64,000 nucleotides of DNA from Septoria linicola (Eukaryota; Ascomycota; Dothideomycetes; Mycosphaerellales; Mycosphaerellaceae). A program made the position numbers and the translations under genes. The stretch is taken from positions 620,001-684,000 of the forward strand of contig CP099418.1 in assembly GCA_024114885.1 (NCBI GenBank). The letters are read 5' to 3'. A model generated the notes under the pieces. That model ran no database searches. It was not told the DNA's origin and was given only the letters and a program-made list of their open reading frames with translations. The number at the start of each line of letters is the position of its first letter. Position 1 is the first letter of the stretch. Of the stretch, positions 49,161-61,421 are shown piece by piece.

Positions 49161-52100
49161 ATGGTCCGCCTACGGGAAATCCCACGCACCGCTGTGTTTG
49201 CATGGTCGCCAGGCAGCGGAGCTCCACTCGTGGCCACAGGAACGAGAGCGGGTGCTGTCAGCGACGACTTCTCCAGCGAGATCAAGTTAGAGCTTTGGGA
49301 TCTCCATCTCAATGAGCTCGTCGGCGACAGCGATTTGGTGCCAGCTGGCAGCATCACCACCGACTCGGGCTTCAATGATATTTCCTGGAGTGCTCCCAGC
49401 GAGGATCATCCACTCGGAGTGATCGCTGGCGCCCTTGAAAATGGCAGCGTGGACCTTTGGGATGCTCAGAAGCTCCGCGATGGTTCCTCAGACGCCTTCA
49501 TTTCGCGCACTACGAAGCACAGCGGAAGCGCACGAGCACTACAATGGAATCCGTACAGGCACAATCTGCTGGCTTCGGTGGGTGCAAAAGGCGAGATCTT
49601 CATATACGATATAAACAACATGGCCAACCCGTTTCGATTGGGAGGAACTGTGGCACGAGCGGACGACATCGAGTGTCTGGACTGGAACAAGCAAGAGAAG
49701 ACAGCACACATCTTGGCTACTGGCAGCAGCGGAGGCTTTGTGACTGTCTGGGACGTTAAGCAGAAGCGGGACATCCTCACTCTCAACAATCAGGGCCGCA
49801 AGGCGGTCAGCGCGGTAGCATGGGATCCTCAAGAAAGCACCAAGCTGGCCACAGCTACACCCAACGATCAGGAGCCCCTCATCTTCTTGTGGAGTTTGCG
49901 CAACAGCAGTGCGCCAGAACGGACGCTGAAAGGCCACGAGCTGGGCGTGCTAGGCTTGTCGTGGTGTGTGCAAGATCCTGACCTGCTTCTCTCGTGCGGC
50001 AAGGACAACCGAACGATCTGCTGGAACCCAAAGAGCGGCGAGCGATACGGCGACTTTGCGGCAGGCTCGAATTGGGCATTCCAAACTGAATGGAACCCAC
50101 ACAACCCAAGCTTGATCGCAAGCGCTTCTTTCGACGGGAAGATTCTGATCACGTCTACGCAGAGCACGAACGCAAAATCAGAGGATCAAGGATCGACAAA
50201 TCAGGTCCTTGACGGCGAGGACTTCTTTGCCAAAGCCCAGTCACAGCCTCAGGGTATCTCTTTCAACCTGCCGAAGGCACCCAAGTGGGCTGGACGCCCT
50301 GCGAGTGTTGCGTTCGGTTTTGGTGGTAAATTGATTCGCGTCGGTGCCGACGCATCACGAAAGAGCAAGGTGTCGATCGAAGCATTTGAAGCGGACAGCA
50401 GCATTGGTGAGGCCACAGTGAAGTTCGAGGAGAAGCTCGCTTCCGGCGATCTCACTACCATCTTGTCATCGAAGATCGAGGATGCGAAGACGGACGAGGA
50501 GAAGTCTGACTGGCAAGTGATTGACACGCTGAACGCAGGCAGCTCCAGAAAGAAGCTGAGATCGTATTTGGGCTTTGAGGACCAATCGAGCGCCGAGCTG
50601 TCCGATGCTACGGAAAAGCTTACTGTCAACGGCGAAGCCAAGTCTGCAACGAACGGCGCGAGCGACGATGACTTCTTCGGCAGTGGGGACGGCGAAGACA
50701 ACTTCTTGGCTGATCTGGCAGGCTCCAAGGGCGCGAAGATCAATAACCCTTTCAAAGTGTACACGGGATCGGAGTCCGATGCAGACAAGAGTATCACGCA
50801 GGCGTTGATGCTGGGAGATTTCGAGAAGGCATTGGGTGTCTGCTTAAAGGAAGATCGCATGTCGGACGCATTCATGATCGCGGTATGCGGTGGCCAAAAG
50901 TGCATTGACAAGGCGCAGGCAGCCTACCTGAAGAAGAAAACGAATGGTCCCAACTACCTTCGATTGCTCGCCAGTATCGTCGGCAAGAATTTGTGGGATG
51001 TGGTGCACAATGCTGATCTGGATAATTGGAAAGAGGTTATGGCCACTCTCTGCACATATGCCGACGAGAAGGAATTCTCCGACTTGTGTGAAGCACTTGG
51101 CGATCGCTTGGAAGAAGCATTCCAGAGTGCCGACGGAAGCAAGACCCTTCGACGAGATGCATCTTTCTGTTATCTTGCTGGCGCCAAATTGGAGAAGGTT
51201 GTCATCAACTGGGTTGCCGAGCTTCAAGAGCAGGAGAAAGATGCACAGGAGAAGTCCGAGTCTGACAACAGCTTCTCAGTGCATGCTAAGTGCCTGCAAG
51301 AGTTCATTGAGAAGGTCTCTGTCTTCCGCAAGATTACCAACTTCCGAGACGCCGAGCTACAAGCCGCAGCAGATTGGAAGCTCGCGCCATTGTACAGCTT
51401 GTATGCTGAATATGCAGAGATTCTTGCATCTCACGGTCAGCTCGCCGCTGCTGAGCGCTACCTTGATCTGCTACCAGCAAAGTACGGTGGCGCAGAGACC
51501 TCGCAGCAACGCATCAAGCAAGCTACCAGAAAGGCCGCTCCTGCGTCACGACAGCCTGCCACAGCTCAGCGTGGCGGCCGAGCACAGCCTGTGGTAAATG
51601 CATTCCAGCCAGTACAGCCAGTACAGCCTGTGCCGCCCGTCCAAGCACAACCTGTGCAGCCTCTTGTTAACCAGGCTCGAAACCCTATTTCCTCTCCGTA
51701 CGCACCTGCTGGCATAAACACGAACTTGCAGCAGGCCACGAATCCGTACGCGCCCACGACTAACACATACGCTCCTGCTGGCTACAATCCTGCACAAGCA
51801 CCCACACCGTATGGTCAACCGGCATATGGTGGCTACCAGCCGCCTCAAGCTCAATCTGCCCTTCCGCCACCGCCCCGGGGCGGGACTGCGTCGCCAGCTA
51901 TCATACCTGCCGCATTGGCCAAGAAAACAGGAGACTGGAATGACATGCCTGAGGGCTTCCTTGACAAGCGCCAGCCGACACCACGGAGAAACACGCCGGG
52001 TCCTCAGCCCGTGGCGGCACCATTCCCCGGAGCGCAAAACGCAATGTCGCCGCCTCCAGGTCCTCCATCTGCGTACAGCTTTCAGAAGCCGACGCCACCT

Positions 52101-53094
52101 CTTCCGCCACCGCCAAAGGCTGGCGAGGGCCCACCACGTGTCACCTCGCCGCTGGCAGCGCCAATACAGGCTCCAATTCAACGCCCCTCCTCTGCCGCTA
52201 ACGCCTATGCGCCACAAATGCCATCGCAGAATGTCGGCTCGACTTTGCCAATGCCTTCAGCACCTCCTGTGCAGCGAGGCGCCTCACCTTATCAGCCTCC
52301 GCCCTCAACATCAAACGCGGCCCCATCAAACAGATATGCGCCAGCTGCAGGAACTGCATCGTCTGCTATGCCGAACCAGATGCCACAACAACGAAGTGTG
52401 GCGCCTAACCCATATCAAGCTCAGTCACAACCACAAGGGCAGTACGCACCTCAGCAGCCTCCACAACAGGCGCCGTACGGGCAACCCCAGCAAGCAGCGG
52501 CAGCACCTCCTCCGAGAGCTCCTGTTGGGCCGCCGCCAAGTGGCCCACCCAGAGGCCCGCCGAAAGCAACGACTGGACCTCCACCTGCGCGCGGCGGCCA
52601 GCAGCTGCCTCCGCCACAGCAGGAAATCCCAACGAATGCGAGCACTCAGCCGCAGGCTCCACCCACTCCTGCGCAAACGAAGTATCCTCGTGGTGACCGC
52701 TCGCATATTCCAGCTAGCGCACAACCGATTGTGGACATGCTCTCACCTGAAGTGGCTCGCATCAAATCAGTCGCGCCACAAGCTTACAAGGCTCAGGTTG
52801 ATGATATGGAGAAGCGCATCAACATTCTGTTCGATCACCTCAACAACCAAGATCTGCTTCAGCCGGACACGGTGCAGCAAATGGTCGCGATCGCGGGTCA
52901 CATCCAGCAGAAAGACTTTGATCAAGCCCAAGCACGATTTAACGAGCTTCAGCAGGCGAAGCTTGAGACGGAGGGCACACACTGGATGGTAAGTCGCATT
53001 TTATGCACCTATATCGGCTCTTTCACTAACCATACGTTCCCAGGTTGGTATCAAGCGTCTCATCGCCATTGGCAAAGCCACTTTGCGCACTTGA
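49161..53094 (+). CDS. sec31: COPII coat protein SEC31
   Basis: Two exons, 49161-52988 and 53044-53094, encode 1292 residues. The open frame runs on past the donor for another 380 bases, but that part is intron and 3' UTR. Splicing the 55-bp intron gives the normal ending THWMVGIKRLIAIGKATLRT. Sec31 forms the outer COPII cage with Sec13 on ER exit sites and stimulates Sar1 GTPase. Seven WD40 repeats cover about residues 1-330 (for example SGSARALQWNPYRHNLLASV and GHELGVLGLSWCVQDPDLL). An alpha-solenoid (about 530-780) starts with DADKSITQALMLGDFEKAL. A Pro/Gln/Ala-rich active region (about 790-1160) has many PPP and YxPxQ repeats. The C-terminal helical domain begins near SAQPIVDMLSPEVARIKS. 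Confidence 0.95.
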
Positions 53095-55234
53095 TTCATG
53101 TATCGGCACAGGTGACTGAAGGCTTGAAGAGTGCTCTGACGCAGATAGATATCAGACCTTTGCATCTGAAAGAAAAAGTATACTCCGTTCCTCAGCTCAG
53201 CATGATTGCTCAACTTGAAGTGTATGTTTCCGGTGAACCAGTGTCCATGCGCTCCACGTGCCCGAGAACAGCTGGTACAGCCGAAGTCGTCCGCCCTGTA
53301 GTCATCTGGCATGTGAAAGTCGAAACACTGAACTGCAAATGTTGCAGCACTTCTCGTGTTTGGAGCTGAGCAGGGAGAAAACGACATGTGACCCCTACGC
53401 CTCAAAGGGAAGCTGCATTTCCAGCGATCTGCCGACGTGTGATGTGATTTGCGGTGTGGCTGGGCCGTTTCTCATCGTCAGCACAGATCGGAGCGTGCCA
53501 CAAAAGCTTGTCGCACCAACTAATCATGCCGTCGTTAACCTTACTGCACATCTTGGCAGGTCGGGGCGGGAAGCTGGAACGAGGATCGCGACTCGAGACG
53601 CGCTGCAAATTGCTTCCTTCGCGCTTGCCCACCACTTTTACTAGATCTCGGAACAATATGGCTAGGTTTGCCATCGCGTGTCAGTAATCTGGTGGCTGGC
53701 GATCTTCCTGGCGGACAAATGATTCCACCACGCTCACGACTGAACGCCGTGTTGTTCGACTAGCAAAGTGTCCTCTTCCATAGCGTAGTAAGGCAGATGT
53801 ACATCCGCCATGTCGCCGAGCAAACCAAAGCAAGCACAAGTATCCTCCCCACTACGACCGGCATGAGACATTCGGCTAAAGGTCTCTTCTTGGTTATGGT
53901 GCAGATCTCGCACGGGCGCAGCATATGCGGGCTTCCGTCACAACGCACGCGTGGAGACTGGATCGCATCAGGTACTCCATTTCGTGGTGTAACGAGACAT
54001 CTTCGGCAGCGGAGCTTCTCACCACACTGCAGGAAGCCAGTCAGACCTCCGACCTTACGCCAAGCAACACGGTCTGAGACAGCAGTCGTGCGCCCTGGAT
54101 GCGCGTTAGATCAGCTACTACTGGGCGCATGTCGTTGTCATCTGCTCATGCTATGCATTGCGGTCAGCATGCACTCCTCCTACGGTCTACAACCTCGCAA
54201 ATCGCGATTACTCTGACGTTGGCTAAACAGCGTCGTATTCAACTTCTCGAGGAGTATCAAGTCAGAGACAACTAATAAAGATGAGAGACACAGCATAACA
54301 AGACAAAGTCGCTTGAGATAACAGCCTGAACACATGCAGTAATGTGGTTGTCGTGCAGACTCCTGCAGCCGTCCGTTTGCCCGCTCCCACTGAACCAAGA
54401 CCTGCCTTTGGCGTTCTCGGTGACTGTCACACAACGTTGAGCCTGTTGCCGGCAATCGGGACATATCTCATGCAGCAAGCCACGCCCTCTCATAACCATG
54501 GAACAGCATACCAAGCACCCCAAGCGGAAGCCGAGGTGCGTGGCTGCCGTCCGAACTCTGGTACGGTAAAGGTGTTGTGCCAGCACATGAGGCTGCCCGA
54601 ATTTAGGCACCGTGATGCAAACGAGCATTGTCGTTTATCTCACTGCGAGTGTTACTGCCCATTGTGGTGAGAAGCATTCGTTCACAGCACCGCGATGGAC
54701 GACAGAATGAGTCGCCAACCCCAGGATAAAGCTTTGTCCCAGATTCATCTATGGCATGTCGTAATTTGTGGTGGGCCGCTCGTGGCGGCCGCTGGAGACG
54801 CTGCATTAGCGTCGAGCTAAAGATGCCTCCCGCCGGACAAGGATGTGCCATCCTTGACCACTGTGTCTTTGCTTCAACAACTAACCCTTACCCAGATCTC
54901 AGAGAGATGTTCGAGCGGCATCCGCTCTTCGCTGGCGTCGCGATTCTTGCTCTCTTCTCTCTCCCCTGATCGTCACTTTTGCTACCCACTCTACTCAACG
55001 ACTGCCTTCTCCGGCTTCCAAGCCATTGTCTTCCATTCTATACATCTTTGAGCTCTGCATCGTAACTCTGCTGCCCATTTGAGGCTCTGCGATCTCTCCC
55101 CGAGGTCACTGGCGCGAGGCAGGTACGTTTGCAGGTCACATGTTTGGCATGCCATCCACGCTCCACACTCTTCACCACACTTCATCGCTAACCTCACATG
55201 TACATAGTGACCCTACTATTCTTCACATTGCAGC
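53095..55234. other. long intergenic region and SSN6 leader
   Basis: About 2.1 kb. The right part is likely the long SSN6 promoter and 5' leader with pyrimidine-rich stretches (about 54940-55080) and a probable leader intron. Short frames on both strands show nothing recognisable. Confidence 0.5.
55123..55233 (+). other. probable 5'-UTR intron of SSN6
   Basis: A GTACGT donor follows GAGGCAG at 55123, a CGCTAACCTC branch-like site lies near 55190, and a pyrimidine-rich TTCACATTGCAG acceptor ends at 55233, one base before the SSN6 ATG. Removing this 111-bp segment would delete upstream ATGs at 55140 and 55149, one of which opens an 88-codon frame overlapping the main start. Predicted from sequence signals only. 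Confidence 0.5.
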
Positions 55235-58090
55235 ATGGCTGCGCAACAGTCACCAACGGGGCCATTGTCGCATCAGCACCATTATGGAGGCCCTGCGCGT
55301 CCACCTCCACCTTCCAGTAGCGCAATGCCAATGCAGCAGGTACCACCCGGCAAGTCGGCTGCAGAGTATCTTCGAGCAACAAACGAGTCGGTATGGCTGC
55401 AGCTAGGCAACCTGTCTGAGGTTATGGGTGAGCTTGATGGAGCTACTCAAGCCTACGAGCGAGCCATGAACTTCAATCAGTGGTCTGTTCCAGCAATGCT
55501 TGCCATATCGTGTATATTGCGCTCAAAGGACCAATTCACTGCCGCCGTTGAGTATCTTAGGCAGATTCTTAAGGTTGAGCCCACGAATGGCGAGGTCTGG
55601 TCCAGCTTGGGCCATTGCTATCTCATGATGGACGATCTCCAACAAGCATACTCTGCGTACCAGCAAGCACTCTATCACTTGCCAGATCCAAAAGAGCCAA
55701 AGCTTTGGTATGGCATTGGCATACTCTATGATCGGTACGGCAGCCTCGAGCATGCAGAAGAGGCATTCTCTCAGGTCATGCGCATGGAGCCTGGATTCGA
55801 AAAGGCAAATGAGATCTACTTCAGACTTGGCATCATATACAAGCAGCAGCAGAAGTTCTCCCAAAGTCTAGAGGTATGCTCAGTATTGCTTTTGTGGCCG
55901 TCGTTGCCATTGCTGACAGGATTCACAGTGCTTCCGATACATCGTTACCGATCCTCCCCGTCCTCTAAGCGAAGAGGACATTTGGTTCCAGATTGGCCAC
56001 GTCCACGAGCAACAGAAAGACGTGAGTGCTCGTTATAGACGCGACCTCTGTTCAATGCTAATCAGAAACAGTACGATTCGGCCAAGGCAGCATACACGCG
56101 TGTGCTCGAACGCGACGCCAACCACGCCAAGGTATTGCAGCAGCTCGGCTGGCTTCATCATCAACAAAGCAGCAGCTTCACTAGTCAGGAACAAGCTATT
56201 GAGTACTTGGAGAAGTCTGTCGCCTCTGGTACGTGTCAGATCTCGCCATATTCTCATCAACTCAAAACTTACCATTACCAGATCAAACCGATGCGCAAAG
56301 CTGGTATCTTCTGGGCAGATGTTACATGTCACAGCAGAAGTATCCCAAAGCATACGAAGCGTATCAACAGGCCGTCTATCGAGACGGTCGCAACCCTACC
56401 TTCTGGTGCTCGATTGGTGTGCTCTACTACCAGATCAACCAATATCGGGACGCACTCGACGCGTACTCTCGCGCCATTCGCCTCAACCCTAACATTTCTG
56501 AGGTGTGGTATGATCTTGGTACTTTGGTGAGTTTGCACGCGATAGTGAGACACGCAGCAGCAGGGACTAATGATGATACAGTACGAGTCCTGCAACAACC
56601 AGACCAGTGATGCCCTCGACGCCTATACACGCGCTGCTGACCTCGATCCGACGAACGTGCACATCAAAGCGAGACTCGCTCTACTCAAAGGTCAGCCAAC
56701 CAATGGCCTCCCAAACCAGGGAGGTGCCCCCTTGCCACAGGATGTTCACCCACAGGCTTATCAGCCTGGCGCTCTTGGGGGGGGCCCTCCTGGTCCTCAA
56801 TGGGGCGCACACTCGCAGAACCCTCCTCCACCAGGGCCTGCGCCACCACCGCTCGCTGCGGGCAACAACTGGGGTGGGACTCGCTTGGCAGATTTGCAGA
56901 ATCCTCAAATGCAGCCTCAGCCTCTCAATCCGTACGATCAACGTGATCGTCTGCCGCCACAACAGCAGCAGCAATCGCAAGGGGCTCAGCAAGGCCCTCC
57001 GCCACAACAGAGTTCCCAACAAGGGCCACCACAGCAACAGGGTGTTCAGCCTCCAAGGCAGCAAAGCCCACCGCCATCTCGTCAGTATCAGGATCAGCAG
57101 CCACAGCGACCGCCGCCGCCACCTCATAGAGGCCTGTCACCTTCGCCCAAGGGCCAGCATCCCGCACCGGCTCCGTTCGGACCTGGACAGCAACATCATC
57201 AGACACCTCAACAGCAGCACCAGGGTCCGGCTTCGATTCACGGCCCGACGTCGCAGGGAGAGGCTCCACAGAGGCCACCATTCATGTCGCACCCATCGAA
57301 TGGACCAATGGCACCTCACTCGAATGGCGTCTCTACTCCATCCTCATCAAACACGCTCCCACCATACGCTCGACAGCCAGAAGGCCAGCCCGAGATCAGA
57401 CCCTTGATCAACAATCCTGCACCATCGCCAAGTGCCAGCCAGTTTGGAGGGCCACGCACTCCTTTCGAGCATCATCCAAACCCCTCAGCACCAAGCATTG
57501 CCAGCGGAGCGCCTCCACCAACTTCTGCGCAGACCGCTGCTGATGCTGCAGCCCGGGATCGCGAAGAGAGGCCAGGAAGTGCCGCTCCAAAGCGGCTTCG
57601 CGAGTGGGAGGATGATCCAAACCCAAGCGCAGCAAAGAAGCCCATGGCAGAAGACAATCGTTCGAGGCTAGATGAGATCAAAATGCATCGGCCATCGCCA
57701 CCAGCAAAGATGGGAACTCCACCCCATCGAAGTCCATCTGAGCTACGCCGCATTGAAGAACCACGACCAACATCTGCATACAAGCCATCAGAGGCTGCGC
57801 ACCATCCTCCGGCACTACCACCAATGCAATCTATCACGCAGCCATCGCCGCGCGCTTCGGTTCAACCTCAAGAAGAGCATCGTGCCCCACCGCCTCCTCC
57901 GCAGCCCGCTACGCCACAAGTTTTCGAACCTGCGGCGCGTAAAATGGAGGTAGACGAGAACTATGATGACAGTGGTGATGAGGAGAAGAAATCTGTGACG
58001 AAGCAAGAAAGCCGCAAGAGTAGCCCAAAGCCTGCCAATGGCACATCGGCCCCTGCGACAACGAACGGCACATCTGAGCAGCAGGCTTAG
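55235..58090 (+). CDS. ssn6: general transcriptional corepressor SSN6/CYC8 (RcmA)
   Basis: Five exons, 55235-55873, 55929-56021, 56072-56228, 56282-56526 and 56582-58090, encode 880 residues. Ssn6 pairs with Tup1 to form the corepressor recruited by many DNA-binding proteins. About ten tetratricopeptide repeats span residues 45-400, for example WLQLGNLSEVMGELDGATQA, VWSSLGHCYLMMDDLQQAYS and TFWCSIGVLYYQINQYRDAL. All four introns (50-55 bp) sit inside this region and keep the repeats in frame. The second half is a Pro/Gln/His-rich disordered tail with runs such as PPQQQQQSQG. Near its end it carries PKRLREWEDDP, a block found in fungal Ssn6. A run of eight or nine G at about 56779 lies in this tail without breaking the frame. 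The transcript probably starts upstream of a leader intron. Confidence 0.95.
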
Positions 58091-58530
58091 ATGACGATGT
58101 GGAACATGAGAGATAAAAGCGTACGACTTGATGAACATTCTAGACGGGCAGTGCCCGAGCCACGCGTGATTGAAATGGCCGTCTGTATCTTCATTTTTGT
58201 ATGTACAGAATATACAGTTCATTATCCTCACCATTTGATTCCAGTGTACTCGCTCCAAATGCGTCTCACCTTGTGGAGCTCTAGCTCTAGCCTCCCAGCA
58301 CGTCCCAGGCTCTCTCCGTAGCATGGTATACAGCACTGATCGAAGCACGCGCTTCTGCTGAGCTGCAGCTCACCAGCTGCCTGTGCGCTTAAACGGATCA
58401 CCAGATTGAGTTCACATGACGTAACGTGGTGCCTCGCTATGTCTCCAATGCCATCCATTCTCTTCACACTTAGAAGAAGCCTCAACCACTACAGTGTCTA
58501 GCACTCATTGATACTTAGCAATATTTAACC
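58091..58530. other. intergenic region
   Basis: SSN6 3' UTR and the promoter of the next gene. No gene is seen. Confidence 0.5.
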
Positions 58531-59573
58531 ATGGCACCTAAAGGATTAGCGATTATACTTGGTACGACTCGAACGATCAATATGCGAGACTCCTGCTAAA
58601 GACTGCTTCTTAGGTGCTGGCCCTGCTACAGGCGCTGTTCGTCCGCGCAAGGCTCTAAAGTCTGCTTTCAATTCTGACTTCCATACAGGGCATTGCTCGC
58701 GTCCTCTCGTCGCCTACTCAAGGCAATATGGTCAGTAGCAAAACCGATAGTCGTCTCCAACGGCTGGTCAATTGTACTTACATCGTTTAGGCTGTCGCCC
58801 TGCTTGCTAGACGACCAGAACCTCTGAACGATCTGGTCAAGTCTCTCCGTGCATCTAACCCCGAGGCTGTGTTGGAGACGTTCCCAACAGATACTCAGCC
58901 CGACAATCTACGAAAAGCGTTCCAGCGCATTAAGGAACACAACTCCTTCAGGGACCTGAAGCTCAGAGTCGCCATATTCTCCATCAAAAACAGCTCCAAG
59001 AAGCCATTCATGACTGAGACCTTCGAAGACTTCATGGCACCTCTTGAGTCCTATGTTGGCGGAGCTATGGTCCGTTTCTACTTATAGCATCGCAAGCCAA
59101 GTCAGTACATACTGACGAATACCACAGGTCTTCTCTCAAGAAGCTCTCAAACTAATGTTCGAGCACCACGGCGAAAAGACCTTAGCCGAAGGCGCCGAGA
59201 AGAAAGGCACTCTCATCTTCACAGGCACACTCGGTGCTCTTCGATGCAACGCCGAATTCGGCAGCTATGGAGCCTCGCGAGGAAGTGTGCGACAGCTTGC
59301 GCAGGCTTTGGCGAGGGAGATGAGTCCAAAGGGGATTCATGTTGCGCATGCGATTGCGAATGGACGGATTATTGATGCGGACTCGGAGGAGACGCAGGCA
59401 GGTTCGTGCCAAATTTTCCGTGATGCATTGATGGACATGCGCTAATTGTGAGATGTGTAGGCAAACACATCGCTGCTGAGGCTGTTGGACAAACGTATCT
59501 CTTTTTGCACCAACAACATCCCACGTTGTGGACGCATGAGCTTGATCTCAGGCCTGCGCAGGAGAAGTTTTAG
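58531..59573 (+). CDS. short-chain dehydrogenase/reductase, atypical active site
   Basis: Six exons, 58531-58561, 58614-58636, 58689-58730, 58791-59069, 59128-59401 and 59461-59573, encode 253 residues. The first three exons are only 31, 23 and 42 bases and build the dinucleotide motif: LAIILGAGPATGAGIARVLS. Then MAVALLARRPEPLNDL follows. The Rossmann fold is clear, with SYVGGAMVFSQEALKLM across intron four. In the active site the usual YxxxK reads SYGASRGS, so Lys is Arg. The Ser of the triad is not obvious (TLIFTGTLGALR). The cofactor is probably NADP, but catalysis by the classical mechanism is doubtful. The protein ends LWTHELDLRPAQEKF, as in a known group of fungal SDRs of unknown substrate. 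All introns are 52-60 bp with GT..AG ends. Confidence 0.88.
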
Positions 59574-60150
59574 TGAAGTGATGATGTTGCGGACGGGATG
59601 TGGCTCAAAGGAGATGAAGAAATCCAAGCTCACGGCTGGTTGATGGGCGCTCGCTTACCAGAAACAGTATCCAGAAGCAAATAGCAATCGAGCATATCTT
59701 TGTTCTTGACCAACCGTCATTCTGACTTGTGAGGCGGTCTGAGTGTACAACTATTGGAAAATGTCAGTAGACTTGAATTGACTGTTGTTCTCTCGCGGTC
59801 TGTCAGCCGAGTTGACGTCTGGTATTCTCAAGTATTGCTATGCTTGGTTTGCTGTATGGTACTTCCATCGTCTCGTCTTTGGTAATGCCAGGGCGGTCGA
59901 CATAGCTGACTCTGCTCGCTGGCTCGATTGACGACACTGTGTCGCCTTTCAGAACATCTAGGCACAGTGCTCTGATGCTGCTCTTGCTGAGACTGAATAT
60001 CCTCTTTCAGAGCCCACATGTGCTGCGTATTCACCATACTGATCGCAACCGTGCTTCGATGACAGCAGGGTCGCAGAGTATGCTCGAGCTGAATCCAGGC
60101 TGGTTTCGGTAGTCCCGGAACGGTCGTGATTGACAGATATTGATGCAGAC
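59574..60150. other. convergent intergenic region
   Basis: Between the 3' ends of the SDR and CSN4 genes. No gene is seen. Confidence 0.5.
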
Positions 60151-61421
60151 TCATGCTGCCAGCTGCTGGTCGTACCACTGTGGCTCCTCTCTCTGAAGCA
60201 TAGTCGTGAGGCCCTCCACTGACTCCGCTAAGCCCTGCACGTTGTGGTCCCAGAGTCGAAGGCCGATCTTCGGGTCGTTTGGCTCCTTGCTGTTGAAGTG
60301 TATGATCTCGGCAATCTGATCGATGGAGCCCGATAGACGGTTGCTTTGGATCATGGCAGAAGCATACGCCTCTGCACGATCGGAGTCAACACCCAATAGC
60401 TTGCCGAGATTCTCGATCGTGATGTTGGCGTAGATGCGCGAGACAGCCAGCAAGTTATGCTCCAGTACAGCCTTGTCCAGTACTGTGCTACCGTCTGATG
60501 TCTTGGCGAGCTGATGCTCTTTCAGGTTGGCGGCAAATGCGGCCACCTCACTCGGTGACAGCAATCGGTCGAGGAAGATCTTCTCGAGGATGCCAAATTC
60601 AGCGACGTCTGCCGCCCGATCATCTTTGTAGATCTTTGCGAGCTGCTTGCCTCGTTGCGGTCCTGCCGGTGCCAGGACGGCACATGTGATGGCAGCCGAA
60701 AGAGCTTGCAGGCGTTCCTCCTCATCAATGACTCCTTCATTCGAAAGTGTGTAGTATGCTTGAGCGGCGTCCAGGAAATTCCGCTGCGAGTCAGAGATGC
60801 GAGCTTGTGAAAGTTGAAACTGCAGGCGTGTCTCGTTGTTGGTAATGTTGTGCGAGATTTGCTTGATCTTGTTGAGATAGGAAGTGGCGTTGGTGGGGTC
60901 GTCCTCCTCGAGATAGCATCGACACACACGCATCCAGATCTTTGCTTTCTCGTCGTCGCTCACACTGCGTTGAGATGACTCGAGAGTAATCATTTGCAAC
61001 GTTTTGGCGGAGTTCGTGAAGTCGTCGTCTGCCTCATAGGCATCTGCAAGGATGAGCTTGATCTCGGTATCTTGCTGCTCAAATGACACCACCTTCGGTT
61101 GAAGGATCTGGACCAGCTCTGGACTATTTGATTGCGTTAGCACCCGTCGTCTGCGACCTGGACTGCGTGCAAAACTTACCCAGCTTCGAGCTTGACTTCA
61201 TCGCTCAACGTCCGAAACTGCTCCACAAATGAGGATAAAAGAGGTCTGGAGTTAATGACACCGACGGCATCAGACGAGATGCTCTGAACATAAGCGACCA
61301 AGTTTTCTGCAATGTCGGCATCAGATGTGGTAATCTGCTGAAGTGCTTCGGAGTAGCCCTGTGCTCGCTCATTGCCAGATGCTTGCTCGAGCGCGGACAG
61401 CTGCGCGCTGATCGGAGCCAT
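60151..61421 (-). CDS. csn4: COP9 signalosome subunit 4
   Basis: Two exons, 61421-61180 and 61123-60151, joined across a 56-bp intron (GTAAGT..AATAG, GCTAAC branch site) give 404 residues. CSN4 is a PCI-domain scaffold of the complex that removes Nedd8 from cullins. In filamentous fungi this links light, development and secondary metabolism. The start MAPISAQLSALEQASGNERA is followed by helical repeats (EIKLILADAYEADDDFTNSA, ARISDSQRNFLDAAQAYYTL). The PCI/winged-helix part covers about residues 220-370 and includes RIYANITIENLGKLLGVDSD and YASAMIQSNRLSGSIDQIAE. It ends with EGLTTMLQREEPQWYDQQ. Splicing yields KLEAGPELVQIL. The ATG at 61421 is the first one in frame. Presence of CSN4 suggests a full CSN in this fungus. 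Confidence 0.94.

Noticed and set aside
51811..52992. 393-codon His/Arg-rich frame inside SEC31
   Set aside because: An alternative-frame reading of the Pro/Gln-rich repeat region; composition follows from the repeat codons.
52989..53369. Extension of SEC31 by about 125 residues in the same open frame
   Set aside because: A GTAAGT donor at 52989 and CCCAG acceptor at 53043 give the family's normal C-terminus; the extension has no similarity to Sec31.
56607..57407. 266-codon frame inside SSN6 exon five
   Set aside because: A shadow of the Pro/Gln-rich tail in another frame.
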